DNA of 42,242 nucleotides from JBCBJZ01 sp038522635 (GTDB lineage Bacteria; Pseudomonadota; Alphaproteobacteria; Rhizobiales; Hyphomicrobiaceae), in the NCBI GenBank assembly GCA_038522635.1, contig JBCBJZ010000012.1, forward strand, positions 1 to 42,242, in the 5' to 3' direction. Shown piece by piece: positions 25,205 through 33,741 of this stretch. Under the pieces are notes generated by a model. It saw only the letters and a program-made list of their open reading frames with translations, had not been told where the DNA came from and did no database searches. The first letter of the stretch is position 1, and every line of letters begins with the position of its first letter. Position numbers and translations under genes: made by a program.

Positions 25205-26644
25205 ATGAGCGAGCCTAAGCAGCCAACGGCATCGGCGGGCAAGCGCCTGGCCATGAACGCGATGGTCGGCCAAGTGAAAGTGACGGGCGGGGCCGCCGCT
25301 GCCATCGCACTGGTCGCGACCTATGTGGTCGCTGGCGTGTTCGGATTGGGCCTCGGCGGCACATTCGCCATGCATCAGGCACACGCCTGCAATGCCCCCC
25401 AATGGCTCCAAAACATCAAGGGTTACGACGCCAACTGCGGGCCTGATCGGTCCGCCGCCATCAAGCGCCGCCAGGCCAAGCGCAACCGTGGGCCGCTCCA
25501 GGATTTGCGCCCGGGCAAAATGCCGTTGCGCTCGCTGGCCATGCTGGACGCGGTCGACGCGGCCATCGTGCGCTACCAGAAGATCGCCGCCCAGGGTGGG
25601 TGGAACACGATACCCAAGGGTCGCTATCTGCGTCCGGGCGACGATGATGAGCGCGCACCCGCCTTGCGTCGCCGCCTGATCCGCGGTGGCGATCTCGACC
25701 AGCGGTTTTGGTCGCGCTCCTTCAGCTACGGTCGTCGGCTGGAAGCGGCCGTGCGGCGGTTCCAAAAACGCCACGGGCTGATCACCAATGGGGTGGTTGA
25801 TGCACGCACGCTGGCGCATCTGAACATTCCGGCGGCCACCCGCCTGGCGCAGCTTCGCGTCAACCGGGCGCGGATTCGCGACTACCTCGCGCAGCCCACC
25901 GACCAGCGCTATATTTTCGTCAACGTCCCGGCCTTTCAACTTGAAGCGGTCGAGGGCTACGAGGTGCAGCGCCGCCATCGCGTGATCGTTGGCAAGCCGG
26001 ACCGGCAAACGCCCACGCTAAAGGCCACCATCAAGGGGCTGAACTTCTTCCCTTACTGGCGTGTGCCCGACAGCGTTGCCCACAAGGACCTGATCCCGAG
26101 GCTGCGGCGCGAGCCCGACTATCTGCAAAACGAGCACATTCGGGTGCTGACGGCGTTCGGCGGGCAAGAGGTCGACCCGCGCAGCATCGATTGGTCATCG
26201 CCGGACGCGAAGCGCTATAAGTTTCGCCAGGACCCGGGCAAATGGAATGCGCTCGGGCTTGTGCGCATCAACATGCCCAACGACGACATCATCTATCTGC
26301 ACGATACCCCTATGCAGCGGCTGTTCTCGCAACGCTCCCGGGCCTACTCGGCGGGCTGCGTGCGGGTCCACGATGTGATGGAGCTGGTGAAGTGGCTGGC
26401 GCGTTATGAGCCAGGTTGGCAGGACGGCGCGCGGGTGGATGAAGTGCTCGCTAGCGGCATCGGTGAAGACCTGAAGTTCACGCGGCCGGTGCCAGTTTAT
26501 CTCGCCTACATCACCGCCTGGGTCGAAGAAGATGGCGAAGTCCAGTTCCGTTACGACATGTACGGGCGCGACGGCATCCCTGAATTGACGCGATATCGCC
26601 CGCCGGAAGATGCACCCCCTCCAGGCCAGAAGCTGACGCCTTAA
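25205..26644 (+). CDS. L,D-transpeptidase (YcbB/LdtD type) with peptidoglycan-binding domain
   Basis: A 479-residue protein starting at ATG 25205, with AAGGGAGAGG about eight bases upstream. One N-terminal membrane helix (AAAAIALVATYVVAGVFGLGL, about residues 32-55) anchors it with the bulk in the periplasm. A peptidoglycan-binding helix bundle follows (LEAAVRRFQKRHGLITNGVVDARTLAHLN). The YkuD catalytic domain has IYLHDTP and YSAGCVRVHD, with nucleophile Cys385 and its Arg. Order and spacing match YcbB-like enzymes that make 3-3 cross-links in peptidoglycan or anchor proteins. A clear intrinsic terminator lies 63 bases after the stop, so it is probably monocistronic. A longer reading from 24968 is rejected. 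Confidence 0.93.
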   Translation: MSEPKQPTASAGKRLAMNAMVGQVKVTGGAAAAIALVATYVVAGVFGLGLGGTFAMHQAHACNAPQWLQNIKGYDANCGPDRSAAIKRRQAKRNRGPLQDLRPGKMPLRSLAMLDAVDAAIVRYQKIAAQGGWNTIPKGRYLRPGDDDERAPALRRRLIRGGDLDQRFWSRSFSYGRRLEAAVRRFQKRHGLITNGVVDARTLAHLNIPAATRLAQLRVNRARIRDYLAQPTDQRYIFVNVPAFQLEAVEGYEVQRRHRVIVGKPDRQTPTLKATIKGLNFFPYWRVPDSVAHKDLIPRLRREPDYLQNEHIRVLTAFGGQEVDPRSIDWSSPDAKRYKFRQDPGKWNALGLVRINMPNDDIIYLHDTPMQRLFSQRSRAYSAGCVRVHDVMELVKWLARYEPGWQDGARVDEVLASGIGEDLKFTRPVPVYLAYITAWVEEDGEVQFRYDMYGRDGIPELTRYRPPEDAPPPGQKLTP

Positions 26645-26706
26645 GCCCCGCCAAAGACAACGGCGGGCTGCAGGGCGCGGGGCTCGGTGGCGGTCGAAAA
26701 GAATCG

Positions 26707-26729
26707 CGCCGTCCATGAACGGCGTTTTT
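26707..26729 (+). terminator. Intrinsic terminator after L,D-transpeptidase gene
   Basis: Stem CGCCGT (26707-26712) with ACGGCG (26719-26724), a six-base loop, then five Ts (26725-26729). This is a textbook rho-independent structure on the plus strand. The downstream arm and T-tract are repeated at once: ATGAACGGCGTTTT occurs at 26715-26728 and again at 26731-26744. It argues against translation of the next gene from ATG 26731. Confidence 0.75.
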
Positions 26730-26814
26730 CATGAACGGCGTTTTACTGGGCTTTAACCACGTTCGCGCTACCTCTGTGACGTTCCGTTGCGTATCTCCTG
26801 TTGGAACTGATCCT

Positions 26815-27147
26815 GTGTTGCGTACCCCAAGTCACAAGCGTCGCCGTCGCACGTCCTCCCTCGTTTGCCTCGTATGTATGGGCGCGATGGCGTATTTCGC
26901 GGTCCACGCCTTAATCGGCCGTAACGGTTTCGAGGCCAGAACCGGTCTGCTCGAGCGCGCCACTGTGCTCAAAGCGGAACGCCTGCGCCTCGAAACCGTG
27001 CGCGATCAGCTCGCCGCCGACGTAGTTGCGCTGTCGCCTGATCATCCTAGCGCCGACATCGTTTATGAGTTTGCAGGCGATTTGTTCGGCCTTGCCCCGC
27101 CCGGCACGATCCTGATCAGACCGCAGAAAGAGGCGCAGCGCCGTTGA
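26815..27147 (+). CDS. FtsB/DivIC-like septum formation initiator protein
   Basis: About 110 residues from GTG 26815. A basic N-terminus (SHKRRRR) is followed by one membrane helix (LVCLVCMGAMAYFAVHALIG), a predicted coiled coil (LLERATVLKAERLRLETVRDQLAADVVAL), and the closing segment DIVYEFAGDLFGLAPPGTILI. This layout matches alphaproteobacterial septum formation initiator (FtsB/DivIC) proteins, which bridge FtsL and FtsQ in the divisome. The start is uncertain: ATG 26731 would add 28 residues but lies two bases after a terminator T-tract, so GTG 26815 (or TTG 26818) is favoured. The gene is convergent with the next, five bases apart. In many relatives ftsB sits beside eno or pdhA; neither is here. 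Confidence 0.75.
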   Translation: MLRTPSHKRRRRTSSLVCLVCMGAMAYFAVHALIGRNGFEARTGLLERATVLKAERLRLETVRDQLAADVVALSPDHPSADIVYEFAGDLFGLAPPGTILIRPQKEAQRR

Positions 27148-27152
27148 GCGCG

Positions 27153-28034
27153 TTAGACGTCGGGTGCCTGCGCACCGGGAGGCGGGCCACGGTGGATCAG
27201 ATGGCCCCACCGTTCAGGATCATCGCGCACCGTCTTCGGCATCACATCATCGCCGACCAACGTGATCGCGCGCCCGCAGATGCTACGCCCCTCCGCGATC
27301 ATGCGGTGGATGGCCGCCAGCGAGTTCAACTCTTCGGTGTTGTGTTCCTGATGCGCGTAGCTGCGGATCTTGTATTGGATCTGCTCAGGCGTGTTGACCG
27401 ACGTGAAGTGCCAGCCGGCCTCGCGCACGCGCACATTGCGCAGATATTTTCCCGTTCGATAGCGGTTGCGCAACGTGGTGATGATGTCGTTCAGCCAGGA
27501 CGGATAACGCTTGGACTGCAGCACGCGGGTTGAACGCAGCGCCTGCATGCCGACGATGTTCTTCTTCTGGGTCGCACGCACGGCGCACAGCGCAATGTAC
27601 TTGTTCACCACCATCAGATTCAATTTGTAGGTGTAATAAACGCACTCCAGGAAGATGATCTGGTCGTGCGTTGCCTCCCGCGTCACCCGCTTCAACTCCC
27701 ACGGGTAGGCGATTTCATCCACATCGCTGATCATGATGATGTCGTCGTCCGCCGCCTGAGCGATGCCGCGGATGGTGGCGTCACGCTGGAAGCGTTCGCG
27801 CGTCCACGCGTTGCCCTCGTCAGGCATATCGTCAACGACCACGTGGATGATTTGCTTCTCCCAGCGAGCGAAACGCTCCCTATTTTCCGCAAAATGCAGG
27901 GGCTTGGGCTTGCCGGTGAAGGTCTTTGTGGCTTCGGTCACGACGAAATAGTCGACGTGGTCCGCAAGCTCCTTCAGCCGCAACTCAAGGATGTCCAATT
28001 CATTGAAGAAGGTGAAGCAGTCGTAGAGGGCCAT
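27153..28034 (-). CDS. Glycosyltransferase family 17 protein
   Basis: A 293-residue protein. ALYDCFTFFNELDILELRLKEL, VDYFVVTEATKTFTGKPKPL and IIMISDVDEIAYPWELKRV are the signatures of GT17. The SDVDE motif is the probable DxD-type metal/nucleotide-sugar site. The eukaryotic founder adds bisecting GlcNAc to N-glycans; bacterial members are generally linked to surface polysaccharides but few are characterised. No signal peptide or membrane segment is visible, so it is probably cytoplasmic. It stands alone, with no polysaccharide cluster around it, so acceptor and donor cannot be inferred. Confidence 0.88.
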   Translation of the reverse strand: MALYDCFTFFNELDILELRLKELADHVDYFVVTEATKTFTGKPKPLHFAENRERFARWEKQIIHVVVDDMPDEGNAWTRERFQRDATIRGIAQAADDDIIMISDVDEIAYPWELKRVTREATHDQIIFLECVYYTYKLNLMVVNKYIALCAVRATQKKNIVGMQALRSTRVLQSKRYPSWLNDIITTLRNRYRTGKYLRNVRVREAGWHFTSVNTPEQIQYKIRSYAHQEHNTEELNSLAAIHRMIAEGRSICGRAITLVGDDVMPKTVRDDPERWGHLIHRGPPPGAQAPDV

Positions 28035-28288
28035 GGTGATGCTGTCAGCTTATGCGGGCGCTTCGCGTGGCCTTAGGTGGGCCGGGCGCGCAGCTTTGCG
28101 TGCCACGACGTTACTTGGTCCGGGCGGCGTGTAGCATGCGGTTGTGCAGCGTGCCAACGCAGCTCTGCGCGAGGGGCTCGATGTCAGCCTGGGTACAGGG
28201 TCGATTGGGGCCGCGGTGAGGCCTTTGTGGGCGCCTGGAGGCAAGCGTCGGCGCAGGCGCTTGTGCCGCAATCTGAGAGGTGAAGGCG

Positions 28289-28957
28289 ATGCCGCACGTC
28301 AAAGAGCAAGTCACACAAATTACACAGCCAGCAAACCGGCAGACGGGCGCACACGGGAGCCAGACTGTCAGCGTTGAACCGTTGGTGGCGCTGCTTGATG
28401 ACGAGACAACGCTCAACGCGCTTGATGAGATCTTCTTTTCATCGAGCGTACGCCAGCATTTCAACGATGAAGGCGAGATGCTGATCTTCCGCGAGCGCTG
28501 GCTTGGCCGCTATCTGCGTGACCACGGTGAGCATGCGTTCGCGGCGATCGCGGATGGGCAACTGGTTGGCTATGTGGTTGGCTGCCTGAAGAACCCGAAC
28601 GAGATCGGCGGCTTTGAAGACATCACAGCTTACGCCGCTCTTCCTGACCTCGTGGCCCAAACACCGGCTCACCTCCACATCAACGTGCTCGCGGGCTGGC
28701 GCAGTCGCGGCGTAGGCGCCCACCTGATCCGCCATTTCGCAGCCCACGCGGCAGCGCATGGCTGTCCCGCGGTGCACATCATCACCGGGCGCGGGGGCCG
28801 CAACGTTGGCTTTTACGAGCGCAACGGGTTTCACACGCTCTTCAGCGGCGATGCAACGGCGTCTCCTGCGACCCGAGGCTTGGTGTTCATGGCACGCCCG
28901 ACGACCCTGACCCTAACGGGCTCCCGTGACGGCGGTGCACATAGTCAGGGCGTTTGA
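28289..28957 (+). CDS. GNAT-family N-acetyltransferase
   Basis: A 222-residue protein. The acetyl-CoA pyrophosphate-binding motif is RSRGVGAHLIRHF, preceded by the strand LHINVLAGW and followed by VHIITGRGGRNVGFYERNGFHTL, the classical C-terminal GNAT pattern. ATG 28289 has GAGAGG upstream; a GTG at 28280 is also in frame. The first 35 residues are polar with no match. The substrate cannot be deduced. The GMC oxidoreductase gene begins about 100 bases downstream on the same strand, so the two may share a transcript. Confidence 0.85.
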   Translation: MPHVKEQVTQITQPANRQTGAHGSQTVSVEPLVALLDDETTLNALDEIFFSSSVRQHFNDEGEMLIFRERWLGRYLRDHGEHAFAAIADGQLVGYVVGCLKNPNEIGGFEDITAYAALPDLVAQTPAHLHINVLAGWRSRGVGAHLIRHFAAHAAAHGCPAVHIITGRGGRNVGFYERNGFHTLFSGDATASPATRGLVFMARPTTLTLTGSRDGGAHSQGV

Positions 28958-29061
28958 CGCGCGCGTCCATGGCTCGCTTTACTGTTGGCCGGGTAGCGCA
29001 GGCGCGCAGCGACATCGATGCTGTGTTTCGCGGTACCCCCACCCGCAGCGAGAGGTCACCC

Positions 29062-30714
29062 GTGTCAGCTACCGAAGCCTCAACCTTCGACTACATCATC
29101 GTGGGCGCGGGCACCGCCGGCTGCCTGCTGGCCAACCGCCTCTCGGCGAACCCACGTACACGCGTCGCGTTGATCGAGGCGGGCGGGCGCGACACCTATC
29201 CGTGGATCCATATCCCCGTCGGTTACCTCTACCTGATGGGCAACCCGCGCGCGGACTGGTGCTTCAAGACGGCCAACGTCCCGGGGCTGAACGGGCGCGC
29301 GCTCGACTACCCGCGCGGGCGCGTGCTGGGTGGATGTTCGTCGATCAACGGTATGATCTACATGCGCGGACAGGCGCGCGATTACGACCACTGGCGTCAG
29401 TTGGGGAACCCGGGCTGGGCCTGGGACGACGTGCTCCCGTATTTCAAGCAGCATCAGGATCAAGCCAGCATGGCGCCCGAAGCGTTCGGGGAGGCGCATG
29501 CCCGTGGCGGAGAATGGCGCATTGAACCGCAGCGGCTCTCGTGGGCGATCCTTGATGCGTTTCGCGACGCCGCCGCCCAGGCGGGCATTCCACCGCGCGA
29601 TGATTTCAACGCCGGCGACAACGAAGGCTGCGGTTACTTCCAGGTGAACCAGCGCAGCGGCTGGCGGTGGAACACGCGCAAGGCGTTTCTGACGCCGGTG
29701 CGCCATCGCGCCAATCTCACGGTGTTGACCGATACGATGGTGGAGCGGGTGACGCTGAACGCTCGGCGTGCGACGGGGATCAGGGTGCGCCAAACTGGTG
29801 CGGCTTCACGGGCGCTGCATGCGCGGCGGGAGGTCATCTTGGCGGCGGGCGCGATCGGGTCGCCTCATCTGCTGCAAGTGTCAGGGATCGGTCCGCCGGC
29901 TGTTCTTGAAGCGGCCGGTGTCAGCGTGCGCCATGCCTTGGACGGTGTTGGCGCGAACCTGCAGGATCATTTGCAAATCCGCTGCGCCTATCGCGTGAGT
30001 GGCGTGCCCACGTTGAACGAGAAGGCGGCGCGATGGTCATCACGCACAGCGATGGCGCTTGACTATGCGCTGAAGCGGCGCGGGCCGATGTCGATGGCAC
30101 CATCCCAGCTTGGCGCCTTTGCGAAATCCGATCCCTCGCGGGCGAGCGCGAATCTGCAGTATCACGTGCAGCCGCTGTCGCTGCCGCGTTTCGGCGAGCC
30201 GCTTGACCCGTTCCCCGCCTTCACCGCAAGCGTGTGCAACCTGCGTCCCGAAAGCCGCGGCACCGTCACGCTGGCCGGGCCGGAAGCGGCACAGCCACCG
30301 GTCATTCAACCCAACTATCTCAGCGCCGCAGCGGACCGTGAGGTCGCCGCGCAAAGCGTGATGCTGACGCGCAGGATTGTCGGCCAGGCTGCATTGCAAC
30401 GGTTTTCACCGCAGGAATTTCGTCCTGGCCCGCAAATCGTTGAGCCCGAAGCCCTCGCGCAAGCGGCCGGCGACATCTCCACGACAATTTTCCACCCCGT
30501 CGGGACCGCGAAAATGGGCAACGATGCGCACGCTGTGGTGTCGCCGCGCTTGCAGGTGCGGGGGGTGGAAGGGCTACGTGTGATCGACGCGTCGGTCATG
30601 CCGACGATCACGAGCGGGAACACAAATGCGCCCACGCTGATGATCGCGGAGAAGGGCGCGGCGATGATCGCCGAAGACGAACGCGCTGGCGTGGTGGCGC
30701 GCGCCCTCGCTTGA
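29062..30714 (+). CDS. GMC-family FAD oxidoreductase (choline/alcohol dehydrogenase-like)
   Basis: A 550-residue flavoprotein. FAD-binding GAGTAGCLLANRLS is at residues 15-28. GMC signature 1 appears as GGCSSINGMIYMRGQARDYD, and signature 2 as GAIGSPHLLQVSGIGP. The active-site pair is His478 in FHPVGTAKMG and Asn522 in SGNTNAPT. GTG 29062 is chosen because AGAGGT lies upstream and homology begins directly after; longer versions from 28954 or ATG 28969 would add a tail without similarity. The family oxidises primary alcohols such as choline or polyethylene glycol. No betaine-aldehyde dehydrogenase or BetI is next to it, so choline is not established as substrate. Confidence 0.92.
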   Translation: MSATEASTFDYIIVGAGTAGCLLANRLSANPRTRVALIEAGGRDTYPWIHIPVGYLYLMGNPRADWCFKTANVPGLNGRALDYPRGRVLGGCSSINGMIYMRGQARDYDHWRQLGNPGWAWDDVLPYFKQHQDQASMAPEAFGEAHARGGEWRIEPQRLSWAILDAFRDAAAQAGIPPRDDFNAGDNEGCGYFQVNQRSGWRWNTRKAFLTPVRHRANLTVLTDTMVERVTLNARRATGIRVRQTGAASRALHARREVILAAGAIGSPHLLQVSGIGPPAVLEAAGVSVRHALDGVGANLQDHLQIRCAYRVSGVPTLNEKAARWSSRTAMALDYALKRRGPMSMAPSQLGAFAKSDPSRASANLQYHVQPLSLPRFGEPLDPFPAFTASVCNLRPESRGTVTLAGPEAAQPPVIQPNYLSAAADREVAAQSVMLTRRIVGQAALQRFSPQEFRPGPQIVEPEALAQAAGDISTTIFHPVGTAKMGNDAHAVVSPRLQVRGVEGLRVIDASVMPTITSGNTNAPTLMIAEKGAAMIAEDERAGVVARALA

Positions 30715-30783
30715 GCTTTGCGCGGTGGGGCGATGAACGCACCAGGGTGGGCTCAAGAAGCCAGGGTACGCTCAATAAAAGTG

Positions 30784-30851
30784 AGCGGGGATCCAGGCCC
30801 GCCCGCCAGGGGGGAATGTGGCGGGCAGGAGGGCACGACTGGATCCCCGCT
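30784..30851. repeat. REP-like palindrome between GMC oxidoreductase and 731-aa gene
   Basis: Outer arms AGCGGGGATCCAG (30784-30796) and CTGGATCCCCGCT (30839-30851) are perfect 13-base inverted repeats. Inside, GCCCGCC near 30797-30807 pairs with GGCGGGC at 30820-30826. The CTGGATCCCCGC core is characteristic of a widespread type of bacterial intergenic palindrome, seen in many proteobacterial genomes. It lies at the convergent ends of two genes and could block transcription from both sides. Confidence 0.75.
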
Positions 30852-30853
30852 GC

Positions 30854-30879
30854 TTCCCGGGGGGGTATATCGCCGGGAA
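30854..30879. other. Small stem-loop adjoining the REP-like palindrome
   Basis: TTCCCGG (30854-30860) pairs exactly with CCGGGAA (30873-30879) around a 12-base loop containing TATAT. There is no T-tract. It probably belongs to the same intergenic element. Confidence 0.4.
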
Positions 30880-30946
30880 ATGATCGGGATGCTTATGGTG
30901 GCAGCCGCTGCGCGGAGGGCGCTTACGCCGACACCGCCTCCGTTCA

Positions 30947-33142
30947 TTAGCGCCCGCCCAACTCATCGAACTTGGCCCAGGCCGGCGGACTGTTCGAGCG
31001 CCGTTTGCGGCGTATGCGCGGTGCGCGCGATTTCGGTGTTGGGCGCGCCTTCGGCGCGGTCCGGGGCGGCGTTGTCCGAGGCGGTTTCGCGGCAGCCGGT
31101 TTGACGGGTGAGCGTCGCGCGGCTTGCGGTGTGCTGACGCGAGGACGCGGTGCACCCAGCGCTGAGCGGCGGCGACGCTTGCGGACTTTAGGTTTCGCAG
31201 GCGTTGACGGCCTGATGCGCGCGCGTTGACGTGGCCGCGCGTTGACCGGCTTGCGCGGGGCCAACACGGCCGGCGGCGACGTCACGGCGGCGGTCGGCTC
31301 AAGCGCGGGTTCCACCGAGGGACGCACGCCGGCTTGCGGTGAGGGCGGCGTGGCAAGACGTGCAGCACGTGCGGCTCTTTGCGGGTTAGCCGCTGGCGGA
31401 AGCGGCATCAGACGTGCGCGTGTAAGTCGCGGCTTGGGCGCGAACAGTGCGGTCGTCTCGATGTCATCGGGCAGCGTACCCGCCAACACCGTGCCACCTC
31501 GCGTGGTGCGCTGCGCCGTCAGGCCGGCCGCGGCTGTCAGGACCCTGGTGGTGACCCGCGTCGCGATGGCCCCGTCGGCATCGATCAGTTCGATCCGCAA
31601 ATCAAAGCTGTCGGGCGCGGTCGCAGGCAGCATAATCCGCAAGCCGGGCAGATCGACGGGATTGATCGCCCAACTGTTGGGTTTGAAGCGCTGACCTTTT
31701 GAAAAGCGCGTGCCCGTCGGCAACTGGTGGATCAACACCATGCCAAGCGGATCGCTCAGATCCTCGTTGATCAGACGCAACGGAAAGCGCGCATTGGCCC
31801 GCGTGATTCGGTTCAGATGCAGGTCGAGCACGAAGCGTGGACCTTCGTCGTCGAAGCCGGGCTGTGCTGGTGTGGCCAGGGGCGCGGTTGCGCGACGCGA
31901 CGTAGGCCGCGGCGCGGGCGCCTGCTGGTCCGGTTCGGCAACCACGGTGGGCTGATGCAGCGCTGCGGTCACCACGCGGCGATGCCAATTGGCAATGCGG
32001 CCCGGTTCGCCCGTGCGCTGGGGTGCGCCGGATGCGTTTTCAGGCTGGGCCCGTAGCACGGAAGGGTTGAGGTACAGCGTGACCAACAAAGCAAGCGCGC
32101 CGAGGAAGCTTGCGCCAGCGACAGAGGCGCCCATCATGCCGGACGCAAAAGAGCGCGCGAGCTGGCGTGAACCAGGGCGTGCCGCGCGCGCCGTCGGCGT
32201 CAGAGCCGCACTTGCGCTGCCAGCCTCAGCCGGCTGCGCTGCCTCAACGGCCTTGATGTAGGACGCCATTACCTTGAAGTGGCTGGCGTTGGGTGTGGGC
32301 GCCTGTTGGCCTGCGTGTGAGGCTTGCGCGCCGCGTGACGACTTTCGGTCCAGACGCGCCATCAGGCTGCCGTGCTCGCCAGCGCGCGCGCGGGTCGGAT
32401 CGGTCAGCGTGCGCGGCAACGGCGGCACGTCATCGGCATCGAGGTTGGAATAGTCGACACCGGGCCGCTCGCCAGGCATCGGCGTGTTGGCGATGTGCGC
32501 TTCGAGGCGTCGCCGGTCCTGCTCGAGATCTTCCGGCGTGAGCGGCACGTCGCGAAGGGGCGCTTCGGTCGACGCATCTGATGTGGCCTCGAGTGACTTG
32601 GCCTCGAGTGACGTATCTTCGTCCTCGTCCTGGGCCGTGAGAGGCGGCGGCCGTGTCAGCCCAGGCAACGCCTGGTTCAGCGGTGGCAGCAGGGCGGTAC
32701 CATCGAACGATGCGGCAGGCCTACGCGGGCGGCCATGCGGCACCCCAACATCGGGCGCGAACTTCAATTGAAAGTCGGGAAGCGGCGAAGATCCGCGCGG
32801 CATGGACGGTGGCGCCGACGCGTCCACCGGGACGGGTTGAGCTGCCACAGCGCCGCCAGCGAACGACGACGGCGCGTCGCGATCGGCACCTGCGTCGCCA
32901 CTTAAATGCGGCGTTGACGGCGCATCGCTGTTAAGCTCGGCCAGAACAGGCTCGCGCTTCAGGGACGCTAACTGCTCGTGCGGCGCCGTCTCGTCGTGCC
33001 GAACGGGCTCGGGAGACCCCGAAGCCAGATGATGGGATGACCCGCTTGCGGGTGACGGCACCTCACTCGATGCCTCGCATCCGAAATCCAGCCGAAGCTC
33101 TTTGCTCCAAGCATCCTCCGGCGCCCTCCACGCGTTGCGCAT
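30947..33142 (-). CDS. Large single-pass membrane protein with Ig-like module and basic tail, unknown function
   Basis: A 731-residue protein. ATG 33142 is chosen for GAGGGAGG just upstream; a TTG at 33163 is inferior. Residues 1-330 are acidic and Pro/Ser/Ala-rich with no repeats that I can align, so probably disordered cytoplasm. One membrane helix lies near 335-355 (GASVAGASFLGALALLVTLYL). Residues about 433-540 form a compact beta-rich module (ARFPLRLINEDLSDPLGM, LPTGTRFSKGQRF, WAINPVDLPGLRIMLP, SFDLRIELIDADGA). Its LP-G-x-x-FS-x-G...W-x-I-x-x-x-DL-x-GL spacing resembles single cadherin/Ig-like repeats in alphaproteobacterial surface proteins. Residues about 560-731 are Lys/Arg/Pro/Ala-rich, like histone H1 tails. 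No named family recognised. Confidence 0.7.
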   Translation of the reverse strand: MRNAWRAPEDAWSKELRLDFGCEASSEVPSPASGSSHHLASGSPEPVRHDETAPHEQLASLKREPVLAELNSDAPSTPHLSGDAGADRDAPSSFAGGAVAAQPVPVDASAPPSMPRGSSPLPDFQLKFAPDVGVPHGRPRRPAASFDGTALLPPLNQALPGLTRPPPLTAQDEDEDTSLEAKSLEATSDASTEAPLRDVPLTPEDLEQDRRRLEAHIANTPMPGERPGVDYSNLDADDVPPLPRTLTDPTRARAGEHGSLMARLDRKSSRGAQASHAGQQAPTPNASHFKVMASYIKAVEAAQPAEAGSASAALTPTARAARPGSRQLARSFASGMMGASVAGASFLGALALLVTLYLNPSVLRAQPENASGAPQRTGEPGRIANWHRRVVTAALHQPTVVAEPDQQAPAPRPTSRRATAPLATPAQPGFDDEGPRFVLDLHLNRITRANARFPLRLINEDLSDPLGMVLIHQLPTGTRFSKGQRFKPNSWAINPVDLPGLRIMLPATAPDSFDLRIELIDADGAIATRVTTRVLTAAAGLTAQRTTRGGTVLAGTLPDDIETTALFAPKPRLTRARLMPLPPAANPQRAARAARLATPPSPQAGVRPSVEPALEPTAAVTSPPAVLAPRKPVNARPRQRARIRPSTPAKPKVRKRRRRSALGAPRPRVSTPQAARRSPVKPAAAKPPRTTPPRTAPKARPTPKSRAPRIRRKRRSNSPPAWAKFDELGGR

Positions 33143-33625
33143 GGTGGCCTCCCTCTCGTTCAAAGTAGATCCCTCTCGGCGTCAGCCGGCCCCACACCGT
33201 ATATTTCGCCGTCGCACACTAAGATGGCTCCGTACCCCGCTGTAGGGCTCGCAACGCTGTGCATTACGTGTTGGTGCAACCTTGCGCGTGACATCATCAC
33301 AACGCGACTCGATTGAGAAGAAAAAAGGGCAATAAGGGAACACACGTGGTTAGGCCTGTGGTTGAGCGATGTTTTCCACCTGCAAGGGAGGTTCCCCTTG
33401 CGATAACCCGATTGCATTTGGGCCATTTAAGATGCCAAACACGAACGGCGCGCATTGGCGACCGCGCGCATTGGTAGAAAACTCATAAAAATGAACTGGT
33501 TAGGGCGTGGTGCGGGCAGCTTGATGGCGGCTTTGGATCGTTTTTGGATGCGCGCTTAATCGCTAATCTGATGATTATGCAAAACCGCAATCGTTCTGCT
33601 TGAACCGAGTATCTGAGAGGAACTT

Positions 33626-33652
33626 TCCACAGCGTGCCGGGACTGTGGATAA
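33626..33652. promoter_or_regulatory. Perfect DnaA box inside an inverted repeat
   Basis: TGTGGATAA at 33644-33652 is the exact complement of the DnaA consensus TTATCCACA. A second, converging sequence at 33623-33631 matches seven of nine. The two overlap a perfect 7-base inverted repeat, TCCACAG (33626-33632) and CTGTGGA (33643-33649), so a hairpin or another regulator's operator is an alternative. A single strong box does not make an origin. Confidence 0.35.
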
Positions 33653-33724
33653 ACCCTGTTTTGATGCTTGCCTGTTGAATAAACTGAATTGACTGAAACG
33701 CGTGGTATTGGTTCATACACACGC

Positions 33725-33741
33725 TTGGCGTGCATGTTGCG
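33725..33741 (+). promoter_or_regulatory. Candidate sigma-54 promoter upstream of aapP
   Basis: TTGGCGTGCATGTTGCG contains the invariant GG and GC elements with exactly ten bases between them, and keeps TTGGC and TTGC of the consensus. It is about 190 bases before aapP. In Rhizobium leguminosarum the aap operon is controlled by the nitrogen (Ntr) system, which supports the idea. A full NtrC enhancer is not evident; only GGTGCA half-site sequence occurs near 33273. Confidence 0.35.

Noticed and set aside
28954..29061. N-terminal extension of the GMC oxidoreductase
   Set aside because: Starts at a TTG without a ribosome site; similarity begins only after GTG 29062, which has AGAGGT upstream.
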